64,000 nt of DNA from Trichormus variabilis 0441. Lineage in GTDB: Bacteria; Cyanobacteriota; Cyanobacteriia; Cyanobacteriales; Nostocaceae. Both the position numbers and the translations under genes were made by a program. The DNA is taken from NCBI RefSeq assembly GCF_009856605.1, contig NZ_CP047242.1, forward strand, positions 2,672,001 through 2,736,000. Direction: 5' to 3'. Shown one piece after another: positions 37,769-45,251 of the stretch (the first letter of the stretch is position 1; each line of letters starts with the position of its first letter). The notes beneath the pieces are model-generated. The model was not told the origin of the DNA. It did no database searches and saw only the letters and a list, made by a program, of their open reading frames with translations.

Positions 37769-39315
37769 TGATATCTCCCTAAAACTTTCATTAATAATTT
37801 ATTCGTTTCCGCAGCTTCCTTCTCTAAAACCTCTAACTCCTCCAAAATCTCCGCAATGGGTCTGAAATCCTCCTCTTCTGTTATATGAATATAACGAGAT
37901 GGCGAAATATTATAATCATTATGGGCAATCTTATCCTTATAGACAATGAGGCTGAATTTCTCCTCCTCCCGCCAAGTTAAAAACGTGTTGGCAATGCGCT
38001 CAATTTCCTCATCAGGAATATAATTTTTCGGATCGCCTTTAGCAAATACCAAACTTGCATTGATGAAAAATAGCTTACCTTGTCGTTCTTTCGGTTTAGC
38101 TCTATTCAAAAATAAAAGAATACCTGGGGCAGAAGTGTTATAGAACAGATTTTGTGGTAGATAAATCACCCCTTCAATCAAATCCTGTTCTACAAACCAC
38201 TTCCTAACTTCCTTCTCCTTATTCTTATTAGCATTCCCTGAACCCCGTGACGCTGCACCTGTATCTAAAACGATCGCTGCCTTTCCCGTTTTATCTAAGG
38301 ATGCCAAAATATGTTGTACCCAACCCCAATCAGCTGATGAACCTGGATAACCTGCTCCTTTGGGGAAACGTCCTAACTCATCACCGTCATAATCTTTCTC
38401 TGTGAACCATTTCTGATTCCACATGGGATTAGCCACCACTCGCTCAAACTGAGCTAATTTCCCTGCTTGCATGAATTTCGGATGGCGAAAGGTATCCCCA
38501 ATTTCGATTTTTCCCTCCATATCATGGATAATCATGTTCATGTTTGCCATTGCCCAAGTATTCGGAGTGTATTCCTGTCCATACAGTTGCAACGGTGCAA
38601 ACTTTTCCGTTGCACCTTGTGATTCTTGCAATACCAACTGACACTTAATCAACAAACCTGCCGAACCACAACAGGGATCATAAATCGTCATCCCTGGTTC
38701 TGGTTGCATAATCTTCGCCATGATTAGCCCTACTTCCTTCGGGGTGTAAAATTCTCCTGCTGACTGTCCTGAACCTTCAGCAAACTTGCGAATCAAATAC
38801 TCATAACTGCGCCCAATGATATCTGGCTCTACATCCTTTAACCCTAGACGCTTCTCCGAGATTTTTTCAATCAGGTTCGAGAGGCGATCATCATCAAGGT
38901 CACGCTGTCCATGAGTTGTGGCATTAAAATCAACTCGATTAATAATCCCATTCAACAAAGGATTCGCCTTAGCAATTTCTCGCAAATAGTCTGTTAACTT
39001 CTCCCCAATCTTGTCTGAAAGCTTGCGAATCACTGACCAAACCGGATCATCAGGATTCTGTGGTTGCAGTGGCAAATAAAACCGCACTAAATTATGATCC
39101 ATTGCCACTAACTTAAACGCCTTGGCACGAGAACCTACCTTCTCAGCAATCCGATTTAGTTCATCATCGAATACATCACAGAGTCGTTTAGTAAAAATCA
39201 ACGGCAGAATAAAATCCTTATACTTCGCTGCTTCCTGCGCTCCGCGAATACTACAAGCAGCATCCCATATCCAATTTTCTAGGGATTTGTCCCCATTACC
39301 ATTACGTTCACCCAT
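37765..39315 (-). CDS. hsdM: Type I restriction methyltransferase M subunit
   Basis: 516 residues, N6-adenine methyltransferase. SAM motif IYDPCCGSAGLLIK and catalytic NPMW (VVANPMWNQKW, in place of the more frequent NPPF/Y). N-terminal HsdM helical domain (WDAACSIRGAQEAAKYKDFI). First gene of the RM operon; ends in an ATGA overlap with hsdS. 20 bp downstream of the cvkR stop on the same strand. Confidence 0.95.
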   Translation of the reverse strand: MGERNGNGDKSLENWIWDAACSIRGAQEAAKYKDFILPLIFTKRLCDVFDDELNRIAEKVGSRAKAFKLVAMDHNLVRFYLPLQPQNPDDPVWSVIRKLSDKIGEKLTDYLREIAKANPLLNGIINRVDFNATTHGQRDLDDDRLSNLIEKISEKRLGLKDVEPDIIGRSYEYLIRKFAEGSGQSAGEFYTPKEVGLIMAKIMQPEPGMTIYDPCCGSAGLLIKCQLVLQESQGATEKFAPLQLYGQEYTPNTWAMANMNMIIHDMEGKIEIGDTFRHPKFMQAGKLAQFERVVANPMWNQKWFTEKDYDGDELGRFPKGAGYPGSSADWGWVQHILASLDKTGKAAIVLDTGAASRGSGNANKNKEKEVRKWFVEQDLIEGVIYLPQNLFYNTSAPGILLFLNRAKPKERQGKLFFINASLVFAKGDPKNYIPDEEIERIANTFLTWREEEKFSLIVYKDKIAHNDYNISPSRYIHITEEEDFRPIAEILEELEVLEKEAAETNKLLMKVLGRYQ

Positions 39316-39334
39316 CTATGTTTACGTAGCTCCT

Positions 39335-39787
39335 TTAAGCTTTTAATTTTTGTTGTAGTTGCTGATAAATCTCATCCAACCACACCGGAATTACAGGTTT
39401 GCCTTCATCTAAAGATGCGATCGCTTTTGTTCTGTCAAACTCCATAAGCTCAAGCGATATCTTTGGCGCACCTAACGGCGATCGCTCCTGTGCTTCTGAC
39501 AACAACATAAAGCGTCTACCTGTACCCGAACTAAACAACTCTGGCTCTTGGTCTTTCAGTGTTTTCAAAGTTTCGCAAGCAATATCAAAACTCAAACCTA
39601 CAGACAGCCAATATACCATAGCTGCCAATTCTACTAAATTGGTTTTTGAGTAATAAATACTACGTCCTGTCCCCGTATCACTAATAACAGGAACAACCAC
39701 CCCTTTTTCCCGCCAATACTGGAGTTGACGGAGTGTACAACCTGTAATTTTAGAAGCTTCCTTACTTGTAAAAAATGTCTCCTGCAT
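39335..39787 (-). CDS. cvkR: CvkR, MerR-type regulator of V-K CAST
   Basis: 150 residues from ATG 39787; an upstream start at 39865 would overlap cas12k and lacks MerR homology. The helix-turn-helix is TSKEASKITGCTLRQLQYWREKG. No metal- or drug-binding domain as in classical MerR. CvkR has been described as a repressor of cas12k and tracrRNA in Anabaena V-K elements, located divergent to cas12k exactly as here. Identity with that protein is by context plus fold. Confidence 0.85.
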   Translation of the reverse strand: MQETFFTSKEASKITGCTLRQLQYWREKGVVVPVISDTGTGRSIYYSKTNLVELAAMVYWLSVGLSFDIACETLKTLKDQEPELFSSGTGRRFMLLSEAQERSPLGAPKISLELMEFDRTKAIASLDEGKPVIPVWLDEIYQQLQQKLKA

Positions 39788-39856
39788 AGATTTCCATTTT
39801 ACAGAAGACTCGTTTAATACAAATATGTTAGTATTGAACAAAATTGTTTTAAGGGT
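39788..39856. promoter_or_regulatory. cvkR-cas12k divergent promoter/operator region
   Basis: Only 69 bp separate the two starts. AATACAAATATGTTAGTATT at 39816-39835 is an imperfect dyad of the MerR-operator type (ends AATAC / GTATT) and the likely CvkR site. TAAGGG (39849-39854) precedes the cas12k ATG. Operator role is inferred. Confidence 0.45.
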
Positions 39857-41785
39857 ATGAGCCAAATCACTATTCAGTGTCGTCTTGTAGCTTCTGAGCC
39901 ATCACGTCATCAACTATGGAAGTTGATGGTAGATTTAAATACGCCACTGATTAATGAATTATTGGTTCAGGTAGCCCAACACCCTGAATTTGAAACTTGG
40001 CGACAAAAGGGCAAACACCCAGCCAAAATTGTCAAAGAATTATGCGAGCCTTTGAGAACTGATCCTCGCTTCATCGGTCAACCTGGACGTTTTTACACAA
40101 GTGCGATCGCCACAGTAAATTACATCTACAAATCTTGGTTTGCATTGATGAAGCGATCGCAATCCCAACTAGAAGGTAAAATGCGCTGGTGGGAAATGCT
40201 TAAAAGCGATGCCGAATTAGTAGAAGTTAGTGGAGTTACTTTAGAGAGTCTTCGTACTAAAGCTGCTGAAATACTGTCTCAATTTGCTCCCCAGCCAGAT
40301 ACAGTTGAAGCACAACCAGCGAAAGGAAAGAAACGTAAGAAAACCAAAAAATCAGATGGCGATTGCGCGGAGCGCACGCTACGCGAACGTAGTATTTCTG
40401 ATTATTTGTTTGAAGCTTACCGCGACACAGAAGAAATATTGACACGTTGTGCAATTAACTATTTACTGAAAAATGGTTGCAAAATCAGCAATAAAGAGGA
40501 AAATGCTGAAAAATTCGCTAAACGCCGCCGCAAACTGGAGATTCAAATTGAACGCCTAAGAGAAAAACTAGAGGCACGAATCCCCAAAGGTCGAGACTTA
40601 ACGGATGCCAAATGGTTAGAAACTCTTTTGCTGGCCACTCTTAATGTTCCTGAAAATGAAGCGGAGGCGAAATCTTGGCAAGACAGTCTGCTAAAAAAAT
40701 CTATCACAGTACCTTTCCCAGTCGCTTATGAAACCAACGAAGACATGACTTGGTTTAAAAACGAAAGGGGACGTATCTGTGTAAAATTTAGCGGACTGAG
40801 TGAGCATACTTTTCAAGTCTATTGCGATTCTCGCCAACTCCAATGGTTTCAACGTTTTTTAGAAGACCAGCAAATCAAACGGAACAGTAAAAACCAACAC
40901 TCTAGCAGCCTATTCACTCTCCGTAGTGGACGTATTGCATGGCAAGAGGGGGAAGGTAAAAGTGAACCTTGGAAAGTTAACCGCTTAATCCTTTACTGTT
41001 CTGTAGATACTCGCCTGTGGACGGCTGAAGGAACAAACCTAGTCCGAGAAGAAAAAGCAGAAGAAATTGCTAAAGCTATCGCCCAAACAAAAGCCAAAGG
41101 CAAACTCAACGATAAACAACAAGCTCATATAAAACGGAAAAACTCTTCTCTAGCCAGAATTAATAACCTCTTTCCCCGCCCCAGCAAGCCCTTATATAAA
41201 GGTCAATCTCATATTCTTGTTGGTGTTAGCCTTGGTTTAGAGAAACCTACAACACTAGCAGTGGTTGATGGCTCTATAGGTAAAGTGCTTACTTACCGCA
41301 ATATTAAACAACTACTAGGCGATAATTACAGACTTTTAAATAGACAACGACAACAAAAACACACCTTATCCCATCAACGCCAAGTAGCTCAAATCCTGGC
41401 TTCACCGAATCAACTTGGGGAATCAGAGTTGGGACAGTATGTAGACAGATTACTAGCTAAAGAAATTGTAGCGATCACCCAAACATATAAAGCTGGCTCT
41501 ATTGTCCTGCCTAAATTGGGCGATATGCGAGAACAGGTGCAAAGTGAGATTCAAGCTAAAGCCGAACAGAAATCAGACTTAATAGAAGTTCAACAAAAAT
41601 ATTCCAAACAGTACCGAGTTAGCGTCCATCAGTGGAGCTATGGTCGATTGATTGCAAGTATTCGCTCGTCAGCAGCTAAAGTTGGAATTGTGATTGAGGA
41701 ATCGAAACAACCGATTCGAGGTAGTCCACAGGAGAAAGCGAGAGAATTAGCGATCGCTGCTTATAATTCTCGCCGAAGAACCTGA
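39857..41785 (+). CDS. cas12k: Cas12k, nuclease-inactive CRISPR effector of V-K CAST
   Basis: 642 residues; N-terminus MSQITIQCRLVASEPSRHQLW aligns from memory with ShCas12k (about 639 residues). The RuvC parts have lost catalytic acids: ILVGVSLGLEKP (about 452-463; the family Asp is replaced), SIVLPKLGDM (about 548; the Glu is replaced by Lys), and a Arg-rich C-terminus. So it binds but does not cut the target. A short extra segment DCAERTLRERS (about 168-180) comes from an inserted repeat (see 40359). tracrRNA and CRISPR follow 40 and 465 bp downstream. Confidence 0.97.
   Translation: MSQITIQCRLVASEPSRHQLWKLMVDLNTPLINELLVQVAQHPEFETWRQKGKHPAKIVKELCEPLRTDPRFIGQPGRFYTSAIATVNYIYKSWFALMKRSQSQLEGKMRWWEMLKSDAELVEVSGVTLESLRTKAAEILSQFAPQPDTVEAQPAKGKKRKKTKKSDGDCAERTLRERSISDYLFEAYRDTEEILTRCAINYLLKNGCKISNKEENAEKFAKRRRKLEIQIERLREKLEARIPKGRDLTDAKWLETLLLATLNVPENEAEAKSWQDSLLKKSITVPFPVAYETNEDMTWFKNERGRICVKFSGLSEHTFQVYCDSRQLQWFQRFLEDQQIKRNSKNQHSSSLFTLRSGRIAWQEGEGKSEPWKVNRLILYCSVDTRLWTAEGTNLVREEKAEEIAKAIAQTKAKGKLNDKQQAHIKRKNSSLARINNLFPRPSKPLYKGQSHILVGVSLGLEKPTTLAVVDGSIGKVLTYRNIKQLLGDNYRLLNRQRQQKHTLSHQRQVAQILASPNQLGESELGQYVDRLLAKEIVAITQTYKAGSIVLPKLGDMREQVQSEIQAKAEQKSDLIEVQQKYSKQYRVSVHQWSYGRLIASIRSSAAKVGIVIEESKQPIRGSPQEKARELAIAAYNSRRRT
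40359..40392 (+). repeat. Dispersed palindromic repeat embedded in cas12k
   Basis: GCGCGGAGCGCACGCTACGC-type string followed by GAACGTAG, resembling the GAGACGCTACGCGAACGCTC repeat at 62668-62687. It is GC-rich relative to surrounding cas12k, reads through in frame and lies in the variable linker between domains. Confidence 0.55.
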
Positions 41786-41825
41786 TTGACAAAAAGCAGA
41801 ACCTTGAAAATAGAATAGATATAAC

Positions 41826-42048
41826 TAATAGCGCCGCAGTTCATGCTTTGTTCAAAGCCTCTGTACTGTGTAAATGTGGGTTAGTTTGACTGTTGGAAAA
41901 CAGTCTTGCTTTCTGACCCTGGTAGCTGCCCACCTTGATGCTGCTGTCCCTTGAGGACAGGAATAAGGTGCGCCCCCAGTAATAGAGGTGCGGGTTTACC
42001 GCAGTGGTGGCTACCGAATCACCTCCGATCAAGGAGGAACCCACCTTA
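41826..42048 (+). ncRNA. tracrRNA of Cas12k
   Basis: Sequence follows known V-K tracrRNA landmarks: TAATAGCGCCGCAGTTCATG at the 5' end, CAGTCTTGCTTTCTGACCCT (41911-41930 approx.), GGTAGCTGCCCACCTTGATG, GGTGCGCCCCCAG and 3' CGATCAAGGAGGAACCCACC anti-repeat (42026-42045). Multiple hairpins are visible (e.g. CTGTCC...GGACAG). Its anti-repeat AACCCACCT is complementary to the homing repeat AGGTGGGTT. Ends are approximate. Confidence 0.88.
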
Positions 42049-42250
42049 ATTATTTATTTTTGGCAAACCACAAGCGAGGTCAATTTTCCAGGGAGGTTTG
42101 CCAAAAGTCCAAATCCCTTGTCTAGTCTGCGTTTTATTTATTGGTATGTTTCGATGATTCGCCTTGAAGGGTGAAGTCGAGAGCAGATTTAGACACCTTT
42201 GCCAAAATCACTTTTGGAAGTGTCTCTAGATAAGGGTTTGGTCGGGCGGA
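42049..42250 (+). promoter_or_regulatory. CRISPR leader with two hairpins
   Basis: Between tracrRNA and first repeat. Arms TTTTGGCAAACC (42058-42069) / GGTTTGCCAAAA (42095-42106) and a second hairpin at 42191-42225 (AGACACC...AGTGTCT). No ORF. These may end the tracrRNA transcript or process it; the array promoter is expected here. Confidence 0.5.
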
Positions 42251-42434
42251 GTTTCAACACCCCTCCCGAAGTGGGGCGGGTTGAAAGGACAAAGGTAAAA
42301 AGACTTGGAGTTTGGAGGAACTTGTTTCAACACCCCTCCCGAAGTGGGGCGGGTTGAAAGTTCTCCTCCCTCCAGCGTCGCACCACAGGAATACTCAGTT
42401 TCAACACCCCTTCCGAAGTGGGGCGGGTTGAAAG
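42251..42434 (+). CRISPR. Type V-K CRISPR array, three repeats, two spacers
   Basis: 37-nt repeats at 42251-42287, 42324-42360 and 42398-42434, beginning GTTTCAACACCCCTCCCGAA and ending GGCGGGTTGAAAG; the third has one change (CTT for CTC). Spacers are 36 nt (42288-42323) and 37 nt (42361-42397). No cas1/cas2 near. Their targets are not in this window. Confidence 0.97.
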
Positions 42435-42439
42435 ACCTT

Positions 42440-42493
42440 CATGCAAGGATATAAAAAATTTTAGGTGGGTTGAAAGGCGCACTTCGTTCGGGA
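42440..42493 (+). CRISPR. Delocalised homing repeat and 17-nt tRNA-targeting spacer
   Basis: After the array, a degenerate repeat ends TTTTAGGTGGGTTGAAAG (42459-42476), only its 3' part conserved. The following 17 nt, GCGCACTTCGTTCGGGA (42477-42493), are identical to the anticodon region of the adjacent tRNA-Pro gene. Such short homing spacers direct V-K elements into tRNA genes (known). The repeat matches the tracrRNA anti-repeat better than the array repeats do. Confidence 0.95.
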
Positions 42494-42567
42494 TTTTCCC
42501 TGACCGAAACAGTACCAATAAATCAAAGCTATTATAATAACAGCTTCTAATGCCAATACACCTTGAT

Positions 42568-42652
42568 GACTAAGTAATTTGGCAACGCGGACAACAACTT
42601 GGCAATACGGACAACAATTTGTCAACGCAGACAAAGAATTTGGCAATCGACA
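42568..42652. mobile_element. CRISPR-proximal transposon end (left end by ShCAST convention) with TnsB-type sites
   Basis: Read from the minus strand: TGTCGATTGCCAAATTC at the terminus, then TTGCCAAATTCTTTGTCTG (42628-42646), TTGACAAATTGTTGTCCG (42608-42625), TTGCCAAGTTGTTGTCCG (42588-42605), TTGCCAAATTACTTAGTC (42568-42585). Four sites spaced about 20 bp apart, tighter than at the other end. Closest end to the tRNA target. Confidence 0.88.
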
Positions 42653-42657
42653 ACAAT
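42653..42657. repeat. Target-site duplication ACAAT, right copy
   Basis: ACAAT directly after the ACA terminus; identical to 25751-25755. Lies 2 bp from the tRNA-Pro 3' end. Confidence 0.92.
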
Positions 42658-42659
42658 AA

Positions 42660-42733
42660 TCGGGATGACTGGATTCGAACCAGCGGCCCCTTCGTCCCGA
42701 ACGAAGTGCGCTACCAAGCTGCGCTACATCCCG
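42660..42733 (-). tRNA. tRNA-Pro (CGG)
   Basis: Minus strand begins CGGGATGTAGCGCAG and ends CTGGTTCGAATCCAG-TCATCCCG plus discriminator A. Acceptor CGGGATG/CATCCCG, D-arm GCGC, anticodon stem CTTCG/CGAAG with loop TTCGGGA, anticodon CGG. No encoded CCA. The gene is intact after the CAST insertion, which is just downstream of its 3' end. Confidence 0.96.
42695..42715 (-). other. CAST homing protospacer and PAM in tRNA-Pro
   Basis: Protospacer GCGCACTTCGTTCGGGA on the minus strand (42711-42695) preceded by GGTA (42715-42712), fitting the GTN PAM of Cas12k. The transposon end is 59 bp downstream of the PAM, the distance expected for V-K insertion. Confidence 0.93.
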
Positions 42734-42878
42734 TTAAAAAATTTATACGCCTTTTTTAGCATAACATAAATAATAGTCAATACAGAAAAGACATCTACAT
42801 CTATATATATAGATGAATCGGAACGGGATTTGCTTGCTAGGATTAGATTTGTATAACATTCAGTGGTAAAAGCGGATT

Positions 42879-43754
42879 GTGACTGTAAAACCAGACTGGT
42901 TGCGGGTAAAAGCGCCTCAATGGGAGCGCGTTGGTAACGTTAAAGAAATTTTGCGGGATTTAGCGCTAAATACAGTTTGTGAGGAAGCGTCATGTCCGAA
43001 CATTGGTGAATGCTTCCAAGCTGGTACAGCCACATTTTTGATTATGGGGCCAGCCTGCACCCGTGCTTGTCCTTATTGCGATATTGATTTTGAGAAAAAA
43101 CCCAAAGCTCTCGACCCCACAGAACCCACACGATTAGCTGAAGCTGTGCGGCGGATGAGACTAAATCATGTAGTCATCACTTCCGTAAACCGAGATGATT
43201 TACCAGATGGTGGTGCATCGCAGTTTGTTAAGTGTATAGCAGAGGTGCGCGCGGTTTCGCCTCAAACCACAATTGAGGTGCTAATCCCTGATTTGTGCGG
43301 TAACTGGGAGGCGTTAAAGATAATTCTTCAAGCATCACCAGAGGTATTAAACCATAATACAGAAACAATTCCTCGCCTTTATCGACGAGTCAGACCCCAA
43401 GGCAACTACGATCGCACCCTAGAATTATTGCAGCGATCGCGTCAAATTGCTCCCTGGCTCTACACAAAATCCGGTATCATGGTCGGCTTAGGCGAAACTG
43501 ATGCCGAAGTTCGCCAAGTTATGCAAGACCTACGCGCTGTAGATTGCGATATCCTCACAATCGGGCAATATCTCCAACCCAGTCAAAAGCACTTGCAAGT
43601 TAACGATTTTGTTACTCCAGAACAATTTGCTGCTTGGCAAGCCTATGGTGAAGAAATCGGATTTCTACAAGTTGTATCCTCACCTTTGACGAGAAGTTCT
43701 TACCACGCCGAACAAGTACGACAATTAATGGAGCGTTACCCCCGGAACAAATAG
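42879..43754 (+). CDS. lipA: Lipoyl synthase
   Basis: 291 residues from GTG 42879. Radical-SAM enzyme that inserts sulphur into octanoyl-lysine on lipoyl domains. Auxiliary cluster cysteines [12 protein letters not shown] (C-x4-C-x5-C), radical-SAM motif CTRACPYCD (C-x3-C-x2-C), and C-terminal [12 protein letters not shown] with the auxiliary-cluster Ser. Full length. gpsA follows 51 bp downstream on the same strand. Confidence 0.96.
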   Translation: MTVKPDWLRVKAPQWERVGNVKEILRDLALNTVCEEASCPNIGECFQAGTATFLIMGPACTRACPYCDIDFEKKPKALDPTEPTRLAEAVRRMRLNHVVITSVNRDDLPDGGASQFVKCIAEVRAVSPQTTIEVLIPDLCGNWEALKIILQASPEVLNHNTETIPRLYRRVRPQGNYDRTLELLQRSRQIAPWLYTKSGIMVGLGETDAEVRQVMQDLRAVDCDILTIGQYLQPSQKHLQVNDFVTPEQFAAWQAYGEEIGFLQVVSSPLTRSSYHAEQVRQLMERYPRNK

Positions 43755-43778
43755 AAACCTAATCAATCGTGTCTCTAA

Positions 43779-43799
43779 AATTTTGAATTTTGAATTTTT
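43779..43799. repeat. TTTTGAA tandem repeat between lipA and gpsA
   Basis: AATTTTGAATTTTGAATTTT, the same unit as at 11670, 17083 and 62700. Short non-coding dispersed repeat. Confidence 0.7.
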
Positions 43800-43805
43800 G
43801 AACCG

Positions 43806-44729
43806 GTGCAAGAAACTACCATATTAATTTTAGGTGCAGGTGCTTGGGGTGCATCTCTAGCAAACTTAGCACTAGCCAACGGCCATAGGGTGCGTGTATG
43901 GTCACGGCGAGGAACTGAAACACTAGCAGCACTCTTAGAAGATGTTGATATAATTCTCTCGGCGATTTCCATGAAAGGAGTGAGAGAAGTTGCTTCCCAA
44001 ATTCAATCTCTCACTCCTTCACCAGAAACTATTTTTGTCACGGCTACCAAAGGTTTAGAACCAGAGACTATTTATACGCCATCCCAAATTTGGCAATCAT
44101 GCTTCCCCAATCATCCAGTAGTTGTCCTCTCTGGGCCAAATTTATCTAAAGAAATTGACCAATCCCTACCAGCAGCCACGGTAGTAGCTAGTCGTATAGC
44201 TACTGCCGCCGCTACAGTGCAGCTGGCATTTTCTTCATCTCGTTTTCGCGTCTATACAAATCCTGACCCCATAGGTGTGGAATTGGGGGGTACACTCAAG
44301 AATGTAATTGCGATCGCATCTGGTGTATGTGACGGTCTACATTTAGGAACTAATGCCAAAGCCGCTTTAGTCACGCGCGGACTCACAGAAATGGTTCGCA
44401 TTGGCAATTGTTGGGGTGCAAAGACGGAAACATTTTATGGTTTATCTGGTCTAGGGGATCTGTTAGCTACCTGTAACAGTCCCTTAAGTCGCAATTACCA
44501 AGTTGGTTATCAATTAGCCGGTGGTCAAACACTGGCACAAATTCTAGCAAAATTACCAGGAACCGCCGAAGGAGTAAACACTTGTCAGGTATTAGTCCAA
44601 CTAGCTAGGCAACAAAATATAGTTATCCCTATTACCGAGCAAGTCTACCGATTACTACAAGGCGAAGTTACACCACAGCAAGCCCTTGATGAACTCATGC
44701 TCCGAGACATTAAGCCGGAATATAACTGA
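43806..44729 (+). CDS. gpsA: NAD(P)H glycerol-3-phosphate dehydrogenase
   Basis: 307 residues from GTG 43806. Reduces dihydroxyacetone phosphate to sn-glycerol-3-phosphate for lipid synthesis. Rossmann motif LILGAGAWGASLA, VLSGPNLSKEI, substrate Lys in GGTLKNVIAIASG, GLSGLGDLLATC. A little shorter than typical (about 330) because the N-terminal half is compact, but all motifs are present. Downstream of lipA. Confidence 0.95.
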   Translation: MQETTILILGAGAWGASLANLALANGHRVRVWSRRGTETLAALLEDVDIILSAISMKGVREVASQIQSLTPSPETIFVTATKGLEPETIYTPSQIWQSCFPNHPVVVLSGPNLSKEIDQSLPAATVVASRIATAAATVQLAFSSSRFRVYTNPDPIGVELGGTLKNVIAIASGVCDGLHLGTNAKAALVTRGLTEMVRIGNCWGAKTETFYGLSGLGDLLATCNSPLSRNYQVGYQLAGGQTLAQILAKLPGTAEGVNTCQVLVQLARQQNIVIPITEQVYRLLQGEVTPQQALDELMLRDIKPEYN

Positions 44730-45251
44730 TTGTTAATTGGTTAATAGTCAACCGACAACCGACAACCAACAACTGACAACTGACAACTGACAACAAGTCC
44801 CCAATTTAACTCACTACTACTCATCATCCCCATTACTCCTTACCATACTGAGTCCTAAAAAATCCTGAGAAAAAAATTAGAAAATCGTCAGGAAATTACT
44901 TATGTATCCCTGTAGATGTGACTATGCCGATAATAAACATAATTTTTACTGAAATATGTTTATACAACATACTCAAGTCTCAGCTAATAACCAACAAGGT
45001 GAAAATGCTGACTAGGTAATTCGGAATTTAAAATCTAATCGTAAATTTGAATAGCTATTGGTTCAATCAGACTCTCAACAGCCAACTATAGTTAGGCTGT
45101 GATATCTGAAAACAACCACTAAGGTTTTTTTGTAAAAAAAATTTTAGTGAAAACCTTAACCGTGTTAGTTCATCTAGAATCACGGGAACAATAGCAACAG
45201 TTAAATAGCTGACCGCAATCTATTGTTACCTGGAGCCATAGAGACGATCTT
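44730..45251. other. Intergenic region upstream of sigC, with ACTGACA repeats
   Basis: A cluster of heptamer repeats CAACTGACAACTGACAACTG at 44766-44793 follows gpsA; the rest is AT-rich leader DNA. A hairpin-like AAGGTTTTTTTGTAAAAAAA (45120-45140) precedes the gene. It should hold the sigC promoter(s). No coding ORF. Confidence 0.5.

Larger units (their letters stand above)
25756..42652. mobile_element. Complete type V-K CRISPR-associated transposon (CAST), 16,897 bp
   Basis: Both ends start TGTCGATTGCCAAATT (16-bp perfect inverted repeat) and are flanked by ACAAT duplications. Inside, in order: tnsB-tnsC-tniQ (plus strand), cargo with a type I restriction-modification island (minus strand), cvkR (minus), cas12k, tracrRNA, a short CRISPR array and a homing repeat-spacer unit. 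This is the ShCAST/AcCAST plan. No tnsA is present, as expected for V-K, so transposition would be copy-out/cointegrate prone (known for the family). All core genes are open and full length, so the element looks functional. It lies next to tRNA-Pro, matched by its own homing spacer. Confidence 0.95.

Noticed and set aside
39788..39865. Longer CvkR start at 39865 overlapping cas12k
   Set aside because: The extra 26 residues lack MerR homology and would overlap the cas12k start; ATG 39787 leaves a normal divergent promoter.
41841..42044. Minus-strand ORF across the tracrRNA
   Set aside because: It overlaps the structured tracrRNA and has no protein-like features; a chance frame in a non-coding RNA gene.
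42251..42434. Array as an adaptive immunity locus
   Set aside because: No cas1/cas2 or cutting effector is present and Cas12k lacks RuvC acids; the array guides transposition.
42660..42733. tRNA-Pro damaged by the insertion
   Set aside because: All stems and the discriminator base are intact; the element begins 8 bp beyond the 3' end including the duplication.
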